From Alteromonas macleodii ATCC 27126 (GTDB lineage: Bacteria; Pseudomonadota; Gammaproteobacteria; Enterobacterales; Alteromonadaceae): 64,000 nucleotides of DNA. Positions 50,548 to 60,871 of this stretch are shown here, in pieces; the stretch's first letter is position 1; every line of letters starts with the position of its first letter. The notes beneath the pieces are model-generated. The model did no database searches, had not been told where the DNA came from, and was given only the letters and a program-made list of their open reading frames with translations. The position numbers and the translations under genes are program-made. The stretch is taken from NCBI RefSeq assembly GCF_000172635.2, contig NC_018632.1, forward strand, positions 930,001 to 994,000. Direction: 5' to 3'.

Positions 50548-53145
50548 CTAAACCCTAGTTTCAAAGATTTGATGAGGACGCGAATTTAATGTGTCCGGAA
50601 TGTGGCCTCGCTGGTAGCTGGTGTTTTCAACAACCAGGCCGAGCGAAGTAAGACGTTTTTGCAAATAGGGTAGGGTATCGCCAATGCGCCTAAGTACTTC
50701 ATCGTTGGATGCATATAAGTCTAACGTAATGGTGCTTTTATCAATTTTTGATTTTGCCAAAACTTGTCCGCTGCCACCAATGTCCAGCTTCATCGTGATA
50801 TTCCAAAGAGAACGTTGGCCTGCTTGTGCGTGCTTATTGTTCTGGCCACCCAGCTCTCGTTTTATCAAGAGTTCTGGTGGACTTTGATGTTGTGAAAGTG
50901 ATGGCAATATATAATAGAAACTATCTTGCCCTTGAATACGGCTATCTACATTAGCAATTTTGTTTTGCTGGTGGCTACTTAGTAGCGTTTTAAGTTGAGA
51001 AAGCAGCTGTTGTCTGCCGTCTAACTGGTTCATGTCTTGGCTAACGCGACTTGGTTGAGTCGTTACCCCCATATTCGCTAACGTTTTTGAAACGATAGAG
51101 TCAGGCGCATCTATTTGCGTTTTTAGGCCAGGCTGACGCTGCATGGCACGCCCCGCTAGTGCTAATTGAACTAAGGCGACCAGCCCTTGAACGAAGCTGG
51201 AAGCGTTTACGGGTGAGGATAAGTTTATTGGTGTGGTAACCAGCGCCTGTGAGGATATAAGCTGCTGCAAGCGTTGCGACAATCCTTGCTCGTTCATATC
51301 GGGCGTTAGTTTTTTCGCGCCGTTTTTTAAATCGCCGACAGCGCCTACGTTCTCGCTAGCTACGCTCTCGTTTGATTTTGAACCCGCTATAGTGACGTGA
51401 CTATCTGAAACCACTGGTGGTATCTCTGCGCCTTTACCTTGTGTAGCCGCAAGTTGAGCAGCGATGTTGCTCAGTAAGCTATTTGATAAGCCTTTTGCCT
51501 GTGAGCTTAACGCTTGTGCGATAGAGGCAAGTGATACAAGAGAAGATTTACTCCCACCGTCTTTTCCTTGCATGCCATTATTCTCTGCTGAAGCGGTTTC
51601 TTTCCCTTCCGTCAATATAGCTTTTGCTGTTGCTAGCAGTTGTTCGCTGGAAGGCTTAGGCGGTCCGATAAACGCTCCATTAGATATTTTGACTTGCGAA
51701 GGCTTCGCGTTGAGTGCATCAAGGCCTTTTAGGTGCTGCAAAATTTTATCGAAATGCTGGGCTCCATGTGTTTGAGGAGCGCCGCTACTGGGCGGTAACT
51801 TTCCATTCTCAACAATAGCAACGAGTTGGCTTAATGCTTGGCTGGTACTGCCTGTTTGGCTCAGTAATACCCGAGAAAGTGTACTAATTGCGTTGTGTAC
51901 ATCCGTTCCTTTAAGCGATGTGGGAGCCGCTGCTTTTAGGTTTGTAATGGATGAAGAGGCTTCGAGCGAGCTATTTCCCGTGACGGCATCGAGCCCTTTC
52001 GCCGTCACTTTTGGTAATTGTGTAAGGTCAAGTTTATTTACCTGCTCCAGATTCAAAGTTGGAGCTGAAAGGGAAGGGGCCTTGCTCTGCGGCAAACTTA
52101 TTTGTAATAACGCGCTTTGTTGCGCAGTGCGAATTGAGAGTTTGCTACCCGTTAAGGTTAACGCTGAGAGCACTTTTAACGCGCTGGTGTCTGCACCTGA
52201 ACTTTGTAACAGCGCGTTAAGTTGTGGCGGGTTACTCAAGTTATGCTCAACAGCAACGCCGCCTTGCTTAAGAGCGCTGGAAATTAGCTGTTGCTGTAAG
52301 TTGGTACTTACATCTTTATGGGTGATAGTGGCGAAATTGTTGTGGTTGGCTCTTGGGGCAGCGCTTCCATTGGAAAAACCTTGAGAGATTTGCAGCGCGA
52401 TTCCACCGTTGCTAGCTCGGCTTAGTCCTATAACGCCCTGCTGGCCGACCAGCTTTTGAAGCGCTGCTTTCGCCGTGCTATCCAGCTTTTCAGTGTTTAT
52501 GTCTGTAAGGGGAACACCCTCGTTTTTAGCCGTGGTGAGAATGAGTTGCCCAAAGTTTTCGCTCTTTGTAGAAATAGACAGCTGACCCTTAAGCGTAACG
52601 GCGGCGTTATTTGCAGCAAGCGCTTGTGCCACGGCTTTCAGTAATTCAGCTTTATCAGGCGCAGACAATGACGCGCCTTGTTGAGACAAACTTGTAGAAA
52701 AGAGTATTGCAGACTGAGCGCTTAACTGACTCTGCGGAGCATTTTGAACACTTTTCGTTTCTGGGTTTGAGACCTGGTCTGAAGTTCGGGGCAGAAGAGC
52801 AATTTGCGCATTATGAATAGCGTGTTTGGAGAGTTTAGCGCTAACTTCTGCGGGTAAGACAACGTGCAATACTTGGGCGACCGACGGCGCTAAATTTGAC
52901 GATGCATTACTCGATGTCATCGTTATCGATAGCACTCGTTCAGGCAAGCGTTCAACTATCACTTTCGCTGCATTGTCTAAAGCGGTAGCCTGCGAAAGCG
53001 CAGCGTTGGCAATCACAGGCGTTGCTCCTCGACTCGATCCTTGAGTAGGGGCATCTGTAGACGATAAAGCGGCCGAGACAGGCGACGTCGGGCCAGTTGT
53101 TTGATTTAGAGCGGCTGCCAATAGAGATGATAGTGGTGTTGTCAT
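50548..53145 (-). CDS. FliK-like flagellar hook-length control protein
   Basis: The 865-residue protein is mostly low complexity, rich in Ser, Ala, Gln, Leu and Asn, as in FliK rulers. The C-terminal 100 residues (SLWNITMKLDIGGSGQVLAKSK... LRRIGDTLPYLQKRL) match the Flg_hook domain that switches export specificity. It has no signal peptide. The pairing with an FlhB-like gene supports a flagellar or type III export role. It is longer than typical FliK (about 400), so it may be an accessory second copy. Confidence 0.8.
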   Translation of the reverse strand: MTTPLSSLLAAALNQTTGPTSPVSAALSSTDAPTQGSSRGATPVIANAALSQATALDNAAKVIVERLPERVLSITMTSSNASSNLAPSVAQVLHVVLPAEVSAKLSKHAIHNAQIALLPRTSDQVSNPETKSVQNAPQSQLSAQSAILFSTSLSQQGASLSAPDKAELLKAVAQALAANNAAVTLKGQLSISTKSENFGQLILTTAKNEGVPLTDINTEKLDSTAKAALQKLVGQQGVIGLSRASNGGIALQISQGFSNGSAAPRANHNNFATITHKDVSTNLQQQLISSALKQGGVAVEHNLSNPPQLNALLQSSGADTSALKVLSALTLTGSKLSIRTAQQSALLQISLPQSKAPSLSAPTLNLEQVNKLDLTQLPKVTAKGLDAVTGNSSLEASSSITNLKAAAPTSLKGTDVHNAISTLSRVLLSQTGSTSQALSQLVAIVENGKLPPSSGAPQTHGAQHFDKILQHLKGLDALNAKPSQVKISNGAFIGPPKPSSEQLLATAKAILTEGKETASAENNGMQGKDGGSKSSLVSLASIAQALSSQAKGLSNSLLSNIAAQLAATQGKGAEIPPVVSDSHVTIAGSKSNESVASENVGAVGDLKNGAKKLTPDMNEQGLSQRLQQLISSQALVTTPINLSSPVNASSFVQGLVALVQLALAGRAMQRQPGLKTQIDAPDSIVSKTLANMGVTTQPSRVSQDMNQLDGRQQLLSQLKTLLSSHQQNKIANVDSRIQGQDSFYYILPSLSQHQSPPELLIKRELGGQNNKHAQAGQRSLWNITMKLDIGGSGQVLAKSKIDKSTITLDLYASNDEVLRRIGDTLPYLQKRLTSLGLVVENTSYQRGHIPDTLNSRPHQIFETRV

Positions 53146-53425
53146 AATTGAGATATCGGCAATGTCGCGCTTTTCCTTACTTATTTGAGTATAGCAAAGC
53201 TCTGTTTGGCAGTTTCGTTATTAACCAGTTGATAAGATGAAGCAAAAGAATTCATCCTTTAGGCGGAGGGATAACACTTACTCACGACGGATGGCTCTCA
53301 GGAAAAATACCTTTGTCATTGAAGTAAATCATATTTAATTGGAATTCGCGACTGCGAAAAAGCGTTCATGTGGTAGACTAGCGCCATTTTTTAGAACCTC
53401 TTTTTAAGGTTGGAGTAGCCAGGTA

Positions 53426-54049
53426 GTGTTAGAGGCGCGCGAATTAACCTGCAGCAAACGAGACAGAACCCTTTTTGAAGGGCTTTCACTGGTTGTCGAA
53501 CCCGGTGAGTTGCTGTATTTACGCGGTCCTAACGGTGCAGGGAAAACCAGCTTGCTGCGCATTTTAACAGGACTGAGTTCACCTGATTCAGGTGCAGTAT
53601 TGTACAACGGCATGGACATTTCAGCGGACAAGACAGGTTATTACCAAGACCTTTTTTATCTTGGCCATAAAAGCGGAACTAACGGCAGTCTCTCTGCCCT
53701 AGATAATCTATCGTTCTGGCTAGCTCAACATAATGTATCGGTGCCTGTTAACACGCTTTTTGATGTATTAGAGAAAGTGGGATTAGTTGGACTTGAAGAT
53801 GTGCCCGTAAGGTATTTATCGGCCGGTCAACAGCGTCGTGTGGCGCTATCGAGACTGTGGCTAAAGCCAGCAAAGGTGTGGATACTGGACGAACCGTTTA
53901 CAGCGCTTGATGTAAAAGGGGTTCACATGCTTGAAAAAAGTATGAAAGAGCACGTGGGTCGCGGCGGTCTTATCATTACTACTTCGCATCAACACCTATC
54001 AGAAACTGCAGGGGAACACCGTGTATTCGATTTGGAGTACCGCTTTTAA
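53426..54049 (+). CDS. ccmA: CcmA, cytochrome c maturation ABC ATPase
   Basis: The 207-residue ATPase has Walker A GPNGAGKT (34-41), LSAGQQRR signature and ILDEPFTALD Walker B. With CcmB it forms a complex that releases heme-loaded CcmE from CcmC. The start is a GTG at 53426. It overlaps ccmB by one base and opens a complete ccm operon. Confidence 0.95.
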   Translation: MLEARELTCSKRDRTLFEGLSLVVEPGELLYLRGPNGAGKTSLLRILTGLSSPDSGAVLYNGMDISADKTGYYQDLFYLGHKSGTNGSLSALDNLSFWLAQHNVSVPVNTLFDVLEKVGLVGLEDVPVRYLSAGQQRRVALSRLWLKPAKVWILDEPFTALDVKGVHMLEKSMKEHVGRGGLIITTSHQHLSETAGEHRVFDLEYRF

Positions 54050-54714
54050 TGTCACTTTACCAAGGAATTTTTAAGCGCGACATGCAGGTTGCGTTCAAGC
54101 AAAAAGCAGAATTAGTGCAGCCTCTGATGTTTTTGCTGATGGTGGTGACCTTATTTCCCTTAGGCGTTAGTCCGTCTCCCGACACCCTTCAACGCATTGG
54201 ACCAGGGGTAATATGGATTGCGGCAATTTTGTCATCGCTCATGGCGATGGAAAGGCTGTTTCGCGATGACTTTCAAGACGGATCGCTAGAGCAGTACATG
54301 TTATCTGGTATGCCATTACCAGCGGTGAGTGCGGTAAAAGTGGCTGCCCATTGGCTGGTTAGCTTTGTACCATTATTGCTGTTGTCTCCGCTACTCGCCA
54401 TGTTTTTGAATTTAACGGTCGATATGTATATCGCCCTTGTCTTAACCTTGATATTGGGGACGCCGTTACTTTCCTTAATTGGTGCCATTGCAGTAGGGCT
54501 TACCGTTGGATTGCAAAAAGGTGGAGTGCTGTTGGCACTGCTACTTATCCCTGTCTTTATTCCGTTACTGATATTTGCCACGTCGGCTGTGGATTCTGCC
54601 GCACTGCAATTACCTTATCATGCGCAACTTGCTATTATTGCCGCCATGCTTTTATTGGCTGCGGCATTGGCACCGTTTGCCATCGCATATTCTTTAAAAG
54701 TGAGTCAAAACTAA
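54049..54714 (+). CDS. ccmB: CcmB, heme exporter membrane subunit
   Basis: The 221-residue protein has six predicted helices. The segment FRDDFQDGSLEQYMLSGMPL is typical of CcmB. It partners CcmA. It overlaps ccmC by one base. Confidence 0.95.
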   Translation: MSLYQGIFKRDMQVAFKQKAELVQPLMFLLMVVTLFPLGVSPSPDTLQRIGPGVIWIAAILSSLMAMERLFRDDFQDGSLEQYMLSGMPLPAVSAVKVAAHWLVSFVPLLLLSPLLAMFLNLTVDMYIALVLTLILGTPLLSLIGAIAVGLTVGLQKGGVLLALLLIPVFIPLLIFATSAVDSAALQLPYHAQLAIIAAMLLLAAALAPFAIAYSLKVSQN

Positions 54715-55505
54715 TGTGGAAGTGGTTACATCCCTACGCAAAAACAGAGCGAGCCTATCAGCTTTGTTTAACTTTACAGCCTTGGTTTTGGGTTGGCGCT
54801 CTAGCGTGTTTAAGCGTAGGCACCGTGTGGGGGCTGGCCTTTGCGCCTCAAGATTATCAGCAGGGCGATTCATTTAGAATCATCTATATACATGTACCTA
54901 GCGCCATTTTGTCTATGGGCACCTATGTTGCCATGGCGATTGCGGCCTTGGTGGGTATGGTTTGGCAGTGGCGCACCGCTTATATGAGCATGATTGCTAT
55001 GGCGCCTATCGGCGCAGTAATGACGTTTATTGCTCTGTTCACCGGCGCCGCTTGGGGCAAGCCAATGTGGGGCGCTTGGTGGGTGTGGGATGCACGCCTA
55101 ACTTCAGAGCTTATTCTGCTTTTCTTGTACATGGGCGTGATTGCGCTTTACGGTGCTTTTGAAGATAAACAGCAGGCGGGTAAAGCCGCAGGCGTAATGG
55201 CGCTTGTAGGCGTAGTAAATATCCCCATTATTCACTACTCGGTAGAGTGGTGGAATACGTTGCATCAAGGGGCGACTATCAGTAAATTCGACAACCCTTC
55301 AATTGCCCCTGAAATGCTGTGGCCGTTGTTAATTAACCTGCTGGGCTTCGCTTTTTTTATTGGAGCTGTTACCACTGTACGATTACGTAATGAGATTGTG
55401 CTTAGAGAAATGCACCGACCTTGGGTACAAGCGCTAGCAATGAATAAAGCATTAAATCAACAACCTGGTGATGCGGCTACTGCTAGTTTAAAAGAGGGCA
55501 GTTAA
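54714..55505 (+). CDS. ccmC: CcmC, heme delivery protein
   Basis: The 263-residue protein has six helices and the tryptophan-rich WGAWWVWDARLTSELIL motif that binds heme in the periplasm, flanked by two conserved His (one in IHVPSA, one in HYSVEWWN). It passes heme to CcmE. It ends 1 base before ccmD. Confidence 0.96.
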   Translation: MWKWLHPYAKTERAYQLCLTLQPWFWVGALACLSVGTVWGLAFAPQDYQQGDSFRIIYIHVPSAILSMGTYVAMAIAALVGMVWQWRTAYMSMIAMAPIGAVMTFIALFTGAAWGKPMWGAWWVWDARLTSELILLFLYMGVIALYGAFEDKQQAGKAAGVMALVGVVNIPIIHYSVEWWNTLHQGATISKFDNPSIAPEMLWPLLINLLGFAFFIGAVTTVRLRNEIVLREMHRPWVQALAMNKALNQQPGDAATASLKEGS

Positions 55506-55506
55506 G

Positions 55507-55716
55507 ATGCAGTTTGAATCCTTTGCCGATTTTTTAAATATGGGAGGCTATGCATTTTATGTATGGCTTTCGTTTGGCGTTACGTTCTTAGCAATGGGCA
55601 TTATCGCTATTCAGAGTTTTAGTAAACATCGCGACCTGTTAAAGCAGGTAGTGGTGGAAAAAGAACGCAAAGCGCGTATTAAAAAAGCACGACAGCAACA
55701 GCAAGTAAACACCTAG
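55507..55716 (+). CDS. ccmD: CcmD, small heme exporter protein
   Basis: The 69-residue protein has one helix after GGYAFYVWLSFGVT, the family's standard motif, and a basic, Gln-rich tail. It helps release holo-CcmE from the CcmABC complex. Confidence 0.92.
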   Translation: MQFESFADFLNMGGYAFYVWLSFGVTFLAMGIIAIQSFSKHRDLLKQVVVEKERKARIKKARQQQQVNT

Positions 55717-55790
55717 TGTTAATGTGAAAAGTGAACTTAGCATTCATTTGCGTTTTTATTGTTTATTAGTTTTTTCGAAGTGAGAGTTGC

Positions 55791-56285
55791 ATGAACCCGA
55801 GACGAAAGCAGCGACTAGCCGTAGTGGGAATTATCGGTTTTTTAATAGTAAGTGCAATTGGATTGATGCTTTACGCCCTAAACGACAGTATTGACCTTTT
55901 CTATACGCCAAGCGAAATCATTGAAGGTAAAAACGGCCAGAAACCGCAGGTTGGCCAGCGTCTTCGTATAGGCGGTATGGTGGTACCTGGCAGTGTGAAA
56001 AGGGATCAAGAAAGCTTAGCTGTGAGCTTTGACCTTATCGATACTGGCCCAACGGTGACTGTGACTTACACCGGCATCCTTCCTGATTTATTCCGCGAAG
56101 GCCAAGGCATTGTAGCAACGGGTGTACTTACTGGTGCAAGCAGCATTAAAGCGCAGGAAGTGCTGGCTAAGCACGATGAAGAATACATGCCGCCTGAGCT
56201 AGCTGAAAAAATGAAGGGCATTAAGCACGTTAAACCTGAAAATATGCCTTCCTACGAGTCGTCTACCGGCAGCGGAGGCAAGTAA
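55791..56285 (+). CDS. ccmE: CcmE, periplasmic heme chaperone
   Basis: The 164-residue protein has an N-terminal membrane anchor, an OB-fold domain and the heme-binding His128 in [12 protein letters not shown], with Tyr132 following. It carries heme covalently from CcmC to CcmF. A 74-base gap from ccmD precedes it. Confidence 0.96.
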   Translation: MNPRRKQRLAVVGIIGFLIVSAIGLMLYALNDSIDLFYTPSEIIEGKNGQKPQVGQRLRIGGMVVPGSVKRDQESLAVSFDLIDTGPTVTVTYTGILPDLFREGQGIVATGVLTGASSIKAQEVLAKHDEEYMPPELAEKMKGIKHVKPENMPSYESSTGSGGK

Positions 56286-56288
56286 ATA

Positions 56289-58346
56289 ATGGTGCCAGAG
56301 ATTGGAAATATTGCGCTGACGCTTGCGCTAGTGCTCTCTATATTATTGGCCGTTTATCCGCTATGGGGCGCTCACCGTCAGCACGAAGCGTTAATGGCAA
56401 CGGCCAAACCGCTGGCGATAGGCTTATTTACCTTCACGCTTATTGCCTATGTATGCTTAACCTATGCCTTTGTGACTGACGATTTCAGTGTGGCGTATGT
56501 TGCCCAGCACTCAAATAGTCGACTTCCTATTTATTATAAAATTACCGCCGTGTGGGGCGGCCACGAAGGCTCATTTCTGCTGTGGGTGTTGATGCTTTCC
56601 ATATGGACAGTAGCAGTGGCGATATTCAGCAAGGGTATTCCTCTTGCAATGGTTGCAAGAGTGCTGTCGGTGTTGGGAATGGTGGGCATCGGTTTTTACT
56701 TATTCATGCTGCTTACCTCAAACCCGTTTAACAGCATGCTGCCGTTTTTCCCGGTAGATGGACGAGATCTTAATCCGCTGCTGCAAGATTTTGGCATGAT
56801 CATTCACCCGCCTATGCTGTACATGGGTTATGTTGGCTTTTCTGTCGCGTTTGCTTTTGCAATTTCAGCATTAATTTCAGGCCAGCTAGACTCAACCTGG
56901 GCACGCTGGTCAAGGCCCTGGGTTATTTCTGCTTGGGCGTTTCTCACCGTGGGCATTGCGCTAGGTAGCTGGTGGGCGTATTACGAACTTGGCTGGGGTG
57001 GCTGGTGGTTCTGGGATCCAGTAGAAAACGCCTCTTTCATGCCTTGGTTGGTCGGTACTGCGCTAATGCACTCGCTAGCCGTAACCGAAAAGCGAAAGGC
57101 GTTTAAGTCGTGGACCGTACTGCTTGCTATTGCCGCATTTAGTTTGAGTTTACTTGGCACCTTCTTAGTACGTTCAGGGGTAATTGTTTCGGTGCACTCG
57201 TTTGCAAGCGATCCTACCCGAGGCTTATTTATACTAGGAATATTGATTGTACTTAGTGGCTTTGGTTTACTGCTCTATGCTATGCGTGCTGCTTCACTTA
57301 AAAGCCCAGGCCGCTATCAAGCGTTTTCCCGTGAAGTGTTGTTAATGGGTAACAATGTATTTTTGTGCGCAGCAACACTGGTTGTATTGTTGGGTACACT
57401 ACTGCCTCTTGTACATAAAGAGTTAGGTCTAGGCAGTATTTCGGTAGGCGCTCCGTTCTTCAATCAAATGTTCACGTTATTGATTGTGCCATTCGTACTA
57501 ATGCTCGGTCTTGGCCCGCTTACGCGCTGGAAACAGCAAAAAGCCAGTGAATTACAAAAACAGCTATTAATCGCTGGCGGTATTGCGCTATGTGCCGGTG
57601 TACTAGTTAACTTTGCCTATGATGAACCAACCTATATGGGCGTTTTAGGCATGATATTAGTGTTTTGGATCCTCGTTACTACGGTGCAAGAGGTGATGCA
57701 GCGCTTATCGGCTATGCCATCAGGTAACAGTGATAATGCATCGGTGCTAGTTAAACTTCGCAAGCTTACGCCAAGTCACTGGGGAATGGTGCTGGGCCAT
57801 GTGGGTTTTGCTATCTGCATTATCGGTATTACCCTTGTTTCAAACTACGAAATGGAGCGGGATGTTCGCATGGACATCGGCGATACCGTTTCTCTTGGCG
57901 GTTATGACTTTAGCTTTAGAGATGTCGTCAAAGTTCAAGGTCCGAACTTTGAGGCGGACAAAGGCGTATTCGATGTTTATCAAGACGGTGAATTGATCGC
58001 GCATCTAGAGCCAGAAAAGCGTTTGTATATCGTACAGCGTATGCCGATGACTGAAGCCGCTATTCACTCAAATCCTATAAGAGATTTATTTATCGCTATG
58101 GGCGAGCCTTTAGACAATGGCGCATGGGCCATCCGTATTTATATTAAGCCATTTGTGATCTGGCTATGGGCGGGCGCAGTGGTTATGGCTATAGGCGGTA
58201 TCTTCTCTATTAGCGACAAACGTTACCGTATGGCTAAAGTAAAAAAGATAAAACGTGTATTTGGTGGGAAAGGTGAAAGCGACGCTGAGCAATCTCATGG
58301 TCAAGTATCCACTCCATCAAATGCGTCAGTGAAAGGGGGCGCATAA
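56289..58346 (+). CDS. ccmF: CcmF, cytochrome c heme lyase subunit
   Basis: The 685-residue protein has about 15 helices and the WWD motif GWGGWWFWDPVENASFMPW. Conserved histidines (in HEGSF, IIHPPMLYMGY, VHSFASDPTRG) ligate heme. With CcmH and CcmI it attaches heme to apocytochrome c. It overlaps ccmG by one base. Confidence 0.96.
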   Translation: MVPEIGNIALTLALVLSILLAVYPLWGAHRQHEALMATAKPLAIGLFTFTLIAYVCLTYAFVTDDFSVAYVAQHSNSRLPIYYKITAVWGGHEGSFLLWVLMLSIWTVAVAIFSKGIPLAMVARVLSVLGMVGIGFYLFMLLTSNPFNSMLPFFPVDGRDLNPLLQDFGMIIHPPMLYMGYVGFSVAFAFAISALISGQLDSTWARWSRPWVISAWAFLTVGIALGSWWAYYELGWGGWWFWDPVENASFMPWLVGTALMHSLAVTEKRKAFKSWTVLLAIAAFSLSLLGTFLVRSGVIVSVHSFASDPTRGLFILGILIVLSGFGLLLYAMRAASLKSPGRYQAFSREVLLMGNNVFLCAATLVVLLGTLLPLVHKELGLGSISVGAPFFNQMFTLLIVPFVLMLGLGPLTRWKQQKASELQKQLLIAGGIALCAGVLVNFAYDEPTYMGVLGMILVFWILVTTVQEVMQRLSAMPSGNSDNASVLVKLRKLTPSHWGMVLGHVGFAICIIGITLVSNYEMERDVRMDIGDTVSLGGYDFSFRDVVKVQGPNFEADKGVFDVYQDGELIAHLEPEKRLYIVQRMPMTEAAIHSNPIRDLFIAMGEPLDNGAWAIRIYIKPFVIWLWAGAVVMAIGGIFSISDKRYRMAKVKKIKRVFGGKGESDAEQSHGQVSTPSNASVKGGA

Positions 58347-59047
58347 TGAAAAAAGCACCACTCGTTGCTATTCCGTTAGTGTTGTTTTCTTTGCTGGTCA
58401 TTTTTCTGTTTAAAGGGCTTTTTTCTGATCCCAGAGAGTTAGATTCTCAGGTTCAGGATAAGACGTTACCTGCATTCTCACTGCCAGACCTGATGAAGCC
58501 AGAGGTGACCTATACACCTGAAGATTTAAGGGGCAAGGTCACCATCTTAAATGTATGGGGTGTATGGTGCGTGACCTGCGCTGTTGAGATGCCGTACCTC
58601 ACTCAGCTAAAGAACGAACAAAACGTTCACATTGTGGGTTTGTATTTTGATCAGGACTTAGACCCAGACTTTGGTACAAAAACACTGAGCCGTGTTCAGC
58701 AAGAAGTTACCGACATGCTCAGCCGATACGGTAACCCATATGCATATAATATTTTTGATGTCTATCGCGATACGTCGCTCGACCTTGGAGTAACAGGAGC
58801 GCCAGAACACTTTGTTATCGACGCTGAAGGCATTATTCGTATGCACCACATAGGCGATATTAACGAGCGTGTTTGGAACTCCAAAGTTGGCCCGCTATAT
58901 AACAAGTTGGTGGCAGAAGCATCTGGCAAAACAGGCAATGGCAAAAAGGTAGATGTAGATGCAGTTATGGACTCAGAGCCTACATTGTCGAACACGCTTA
59001 ATGAAAAGAATAATCAGAGCACCGCAAGTGCACAGGGAGGGGAATAA
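58346..59047 (+). CDS. ccmG: CcmG/DsbE, thioredoxin-like thiol:disulfide oxidoreductase
   Basis: The 233-residue protein has an N-terminal anchor, the active site WCVTC (C75, C78) and the cis-Pro loop in GVTGAPEHFVID. It reduces the haem-binding cysteines of apocytochrome c or CcmH. The last 60 residues are an unusual extension rich in Asn, Ser and Glu. Standard CcmG has about 185 residues. Confidence 0.93.
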   Translation: MKKAPLVAIPLVLFSLLVIFLFKGLFSDPRELDSQVQDKTLPAFSLPDLMKPEVTYTPEDLRGKVTILNVWGVWCVTCAVEMPYLTQLKNEQNVHIVGLYFDQDLDPDFGTKTLSRVQQEVTDMLSRYGNPYAYNIFDVYRDTSLDLGVTGAPEHFVIDAEGIIRMHHIGDINERVWNSKVGPLYNKLVAEASGKTGNGKKVDVDAVMDSEPTLSNTLNEKNNQSTASAQGGE

Positions 59048-59049
59048 TT

Positions 59050-59541
59050 ATGTTATCGAACACTTCCTCCCACGGTCACGCGTTCTTTAAAGCCACTATG
59101 CTAAGCGTTTTTACGCTGCTGTTTGTGTTTAGCACTTTTTCAGTAAGTGCAGCTGAAGATAAGTTTTCTTTCGACACGCCAGCTCAGCGTGAAAGCTTTT
59201 TAAAGCTTACCGCAGAATTACGTTGCCCTATGTGTCAAAACCAGAATATTGCTGATAGCGATGCCATGATTGCTCACGACATGCGCCGAAAAGTGTACGC
59301 GTTACTAAAGCAAGGCAAAACAGAGCAAGAAGTGATTGATTTTATGAAGTCGCGCTATGGCGATTTTGTACATTATCAACCGCCGGTTACGGCTGCGACC
59401 TTGTGGCTTTGGGCTGGCCCTGTTTTGTTTATTTTTATTGCCCTAATTGTGGTGATTCGCCGCAAATCGGTAACACCACCAGAAGATATGGCCGCTAAGT
59501 TAGCTAAAGCAGATGAAATGTTGGAGCGAGAGAAAGAATGA
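59050..59541 (+). CDS. ccmH: CcmH, cytochrome c maturation thiol protein
   Basis: The 163-residue protein has a signal peptide or anchor, the LRCPMCQNQ motif (C59, C62) and a second helix near 120. It interacts with CcmG and apocytochrome c in the heme lyase complex. It is the N-terminal half of E. coli CcmH; the second half is ccmI here. It overlaps ccmI by 4 bases. Confidence 0.94.
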   Translation: MLSNTSSHGHAFFKATMLSVFTLLFVFSTFSVSAAEDKFSFDTPAQRESFLKLTAELRCPMCQNQNIADSDAMIAHDMRRKVYALLKQGKTEQEVIDFMKSRYGDFVHYQPPVTAATLWLWAGPVLFIFIALIVVIRRKSVTPPEDMAAKLAKADEMLEREKE

Positions 59542-60869
59542 GTTGGTCTGAGTTTTATATTATTGTTTCAGGCTTAATTACGCTTGTTCTACTAATTGTC
59601 GCTTTCCCATGGCTACGTAATAAAAATCACGCAAAACAAGATAGTTTAAGCAATACCCAAATTGTTAAGCAGCGCCTTGCTGAACTTGACCGTGAAGTGC
59701 AAGAAGGTTTGATCAGCGAACATGACAAACGACAAGCCGTTGACGAACTAAAACTAGCGCTGGTAGATGAAAGCGCATTTCAATCTCATAAAACGGGTAA
59801 TGCAAAACTTCCGCTCGCGATTGGCGCCGTGCTTGCGATAGCCTGCGGAGTGATTGTATATGCGCAAGTAAACCAAATGGGTCGTGTTACCCAGGCAAGC
59901 CAAGCCATTGAAGCGTTGCCCGAGTTGAGTCAACAGCTTGCCAGCGGTAATGCGAATAACCTGACCCAACAAGACATTGCTAGCCTTGCTCTTGCTATAC
60001 GCCAGCGTTTGAGAGAAGAGCCCGAAGACGACACGGGATGGATGTATTTTGGCAGATTGATGCTGAGTATTGGTCAAGAAGTGCAGGCCATTGAAGCTAT
60101 TGATAAAGCGGTAAGTTTGGCGCCGTCTAACTCTGCTAATCGCATTACGCTTGCTCAGGCCTTGATGACCACAGGGGATGTAAACAACTTAGAACGTGCA
60201 CAATCTATCTTATTGGGCTTGCTAAACGATAATCCAGCAAATGATAATCTTGCGTTGATGATGGCGGTGGTCTCTGCTCAACTTGGCGACCTTGAAAATA
60301 CTCAGCGTTTTTATAAGCAAGTTGAAGGTAAGTTGCCAGCAGATAGCGACATGGCGCAGCGTTTAGTTGCGCGTATAAAAGAGCTACAAGGGAATACCAG
60401 TGAAATGGCAGCACTACAAAATACAGCTGCTGAAATTACTGATACATCAACAGCGCAAAATGCCAGTAGCGAAGCGAAAAATGCTAGTAGCGAAGCTCAA
60501 AGTGATAGCAGCGAAGCGCAAACCGGCTTTAATATTACGGTGAATTTATCTGACGACGCTAGCACAGAAGCGCCTAAAGACGGTTTCTTGATAGTGTTCG
60601 CTCAAGATGCGAACTCTGACAACAAAATGCCTGCTGCTGTGGTTAAATTGCCGATAGATGACTTCCCCGTATCCGTTACTCTAACCACAGAGAACGCAAT
60701 GATGCCACAATTCACGCTGGCCACACTTTCTGATGTGATGGTTACCGCAAGACTATCCAAAGATGGTAATGTGGCAGTTTCAAAAGGCGAATGGCAAGGC
60801 AGTGCGAGTGCAAGCGTTACTGCCAACGAAATATCTTCACTAAGCGTTATTATTGATAAGGAATTATAA
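59538..60869 (+). CDS. ccmI: CcmI, TPR apocytochrome c chaperone
   Basis: The 443-residue protein has two N-terminal helices (about 7-26 and 90-108), a TPR domain from about 130 to 280, and a C-terminal beta domain. TPRs bind the C-terminal helix of apocytochrome c. A 21-bp (7-residue) tandem repeat lies at 60453-60515 between the TPR and C-terminal domains, a flexible linker. It is the last ccm gene, 2 bases before mlaA. Confidence 0.9.
   Translation: MSWSEFYIIVSGLITLVLLIVAFPWLRNKNHAKQDSLSNTQIVKQRLAELDREVQEGLISEHDKRQAVDELKLALVDESAFQSHKTGNAKLPLAIGAVLAIACGVIVYAQVNQMGRVTQASQAIEALPELSQQLASGNANNLTQQDIASLALAIRQRLREEPEDDTGWMYFGRLMLSIGQEVQAIEAIDKAVSLAPSNSANRITLAQALMTTGDVNNLERAQSILLGLLNDNPANDNLALMMAVVSAQLGDLENTQRFYKQVEGKLPADSDMAQRLVARIKELQGNTSEMAALQNTAAEITDTSTAQNASSEAKNASSEAQSDSSEAQTGFNITVNLSDDASTEAPKDGFLIVFAQDANSDNKMPAAVVKLPIDDFPVSVTLTTENAMMPQFTLATLSDVMVTARLSKDGNVAVSKGEWQGSASASVTANEISSLSVIIDKEL
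60453..60524 (+). repeat. 21-bp in-frame tandem repeat in ccmI
   Basis: Units begin at 60453, 60474 and 60495, with a partial fourth at 60516. Each encodes a variant of Ala-Gln/Lys-Asn-Ala-Ser-Ser-Glu. Being a multiple of three, copy-number change would not break the frame. Confidence 0.85.
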
Positions 60870-60871
60870 GT

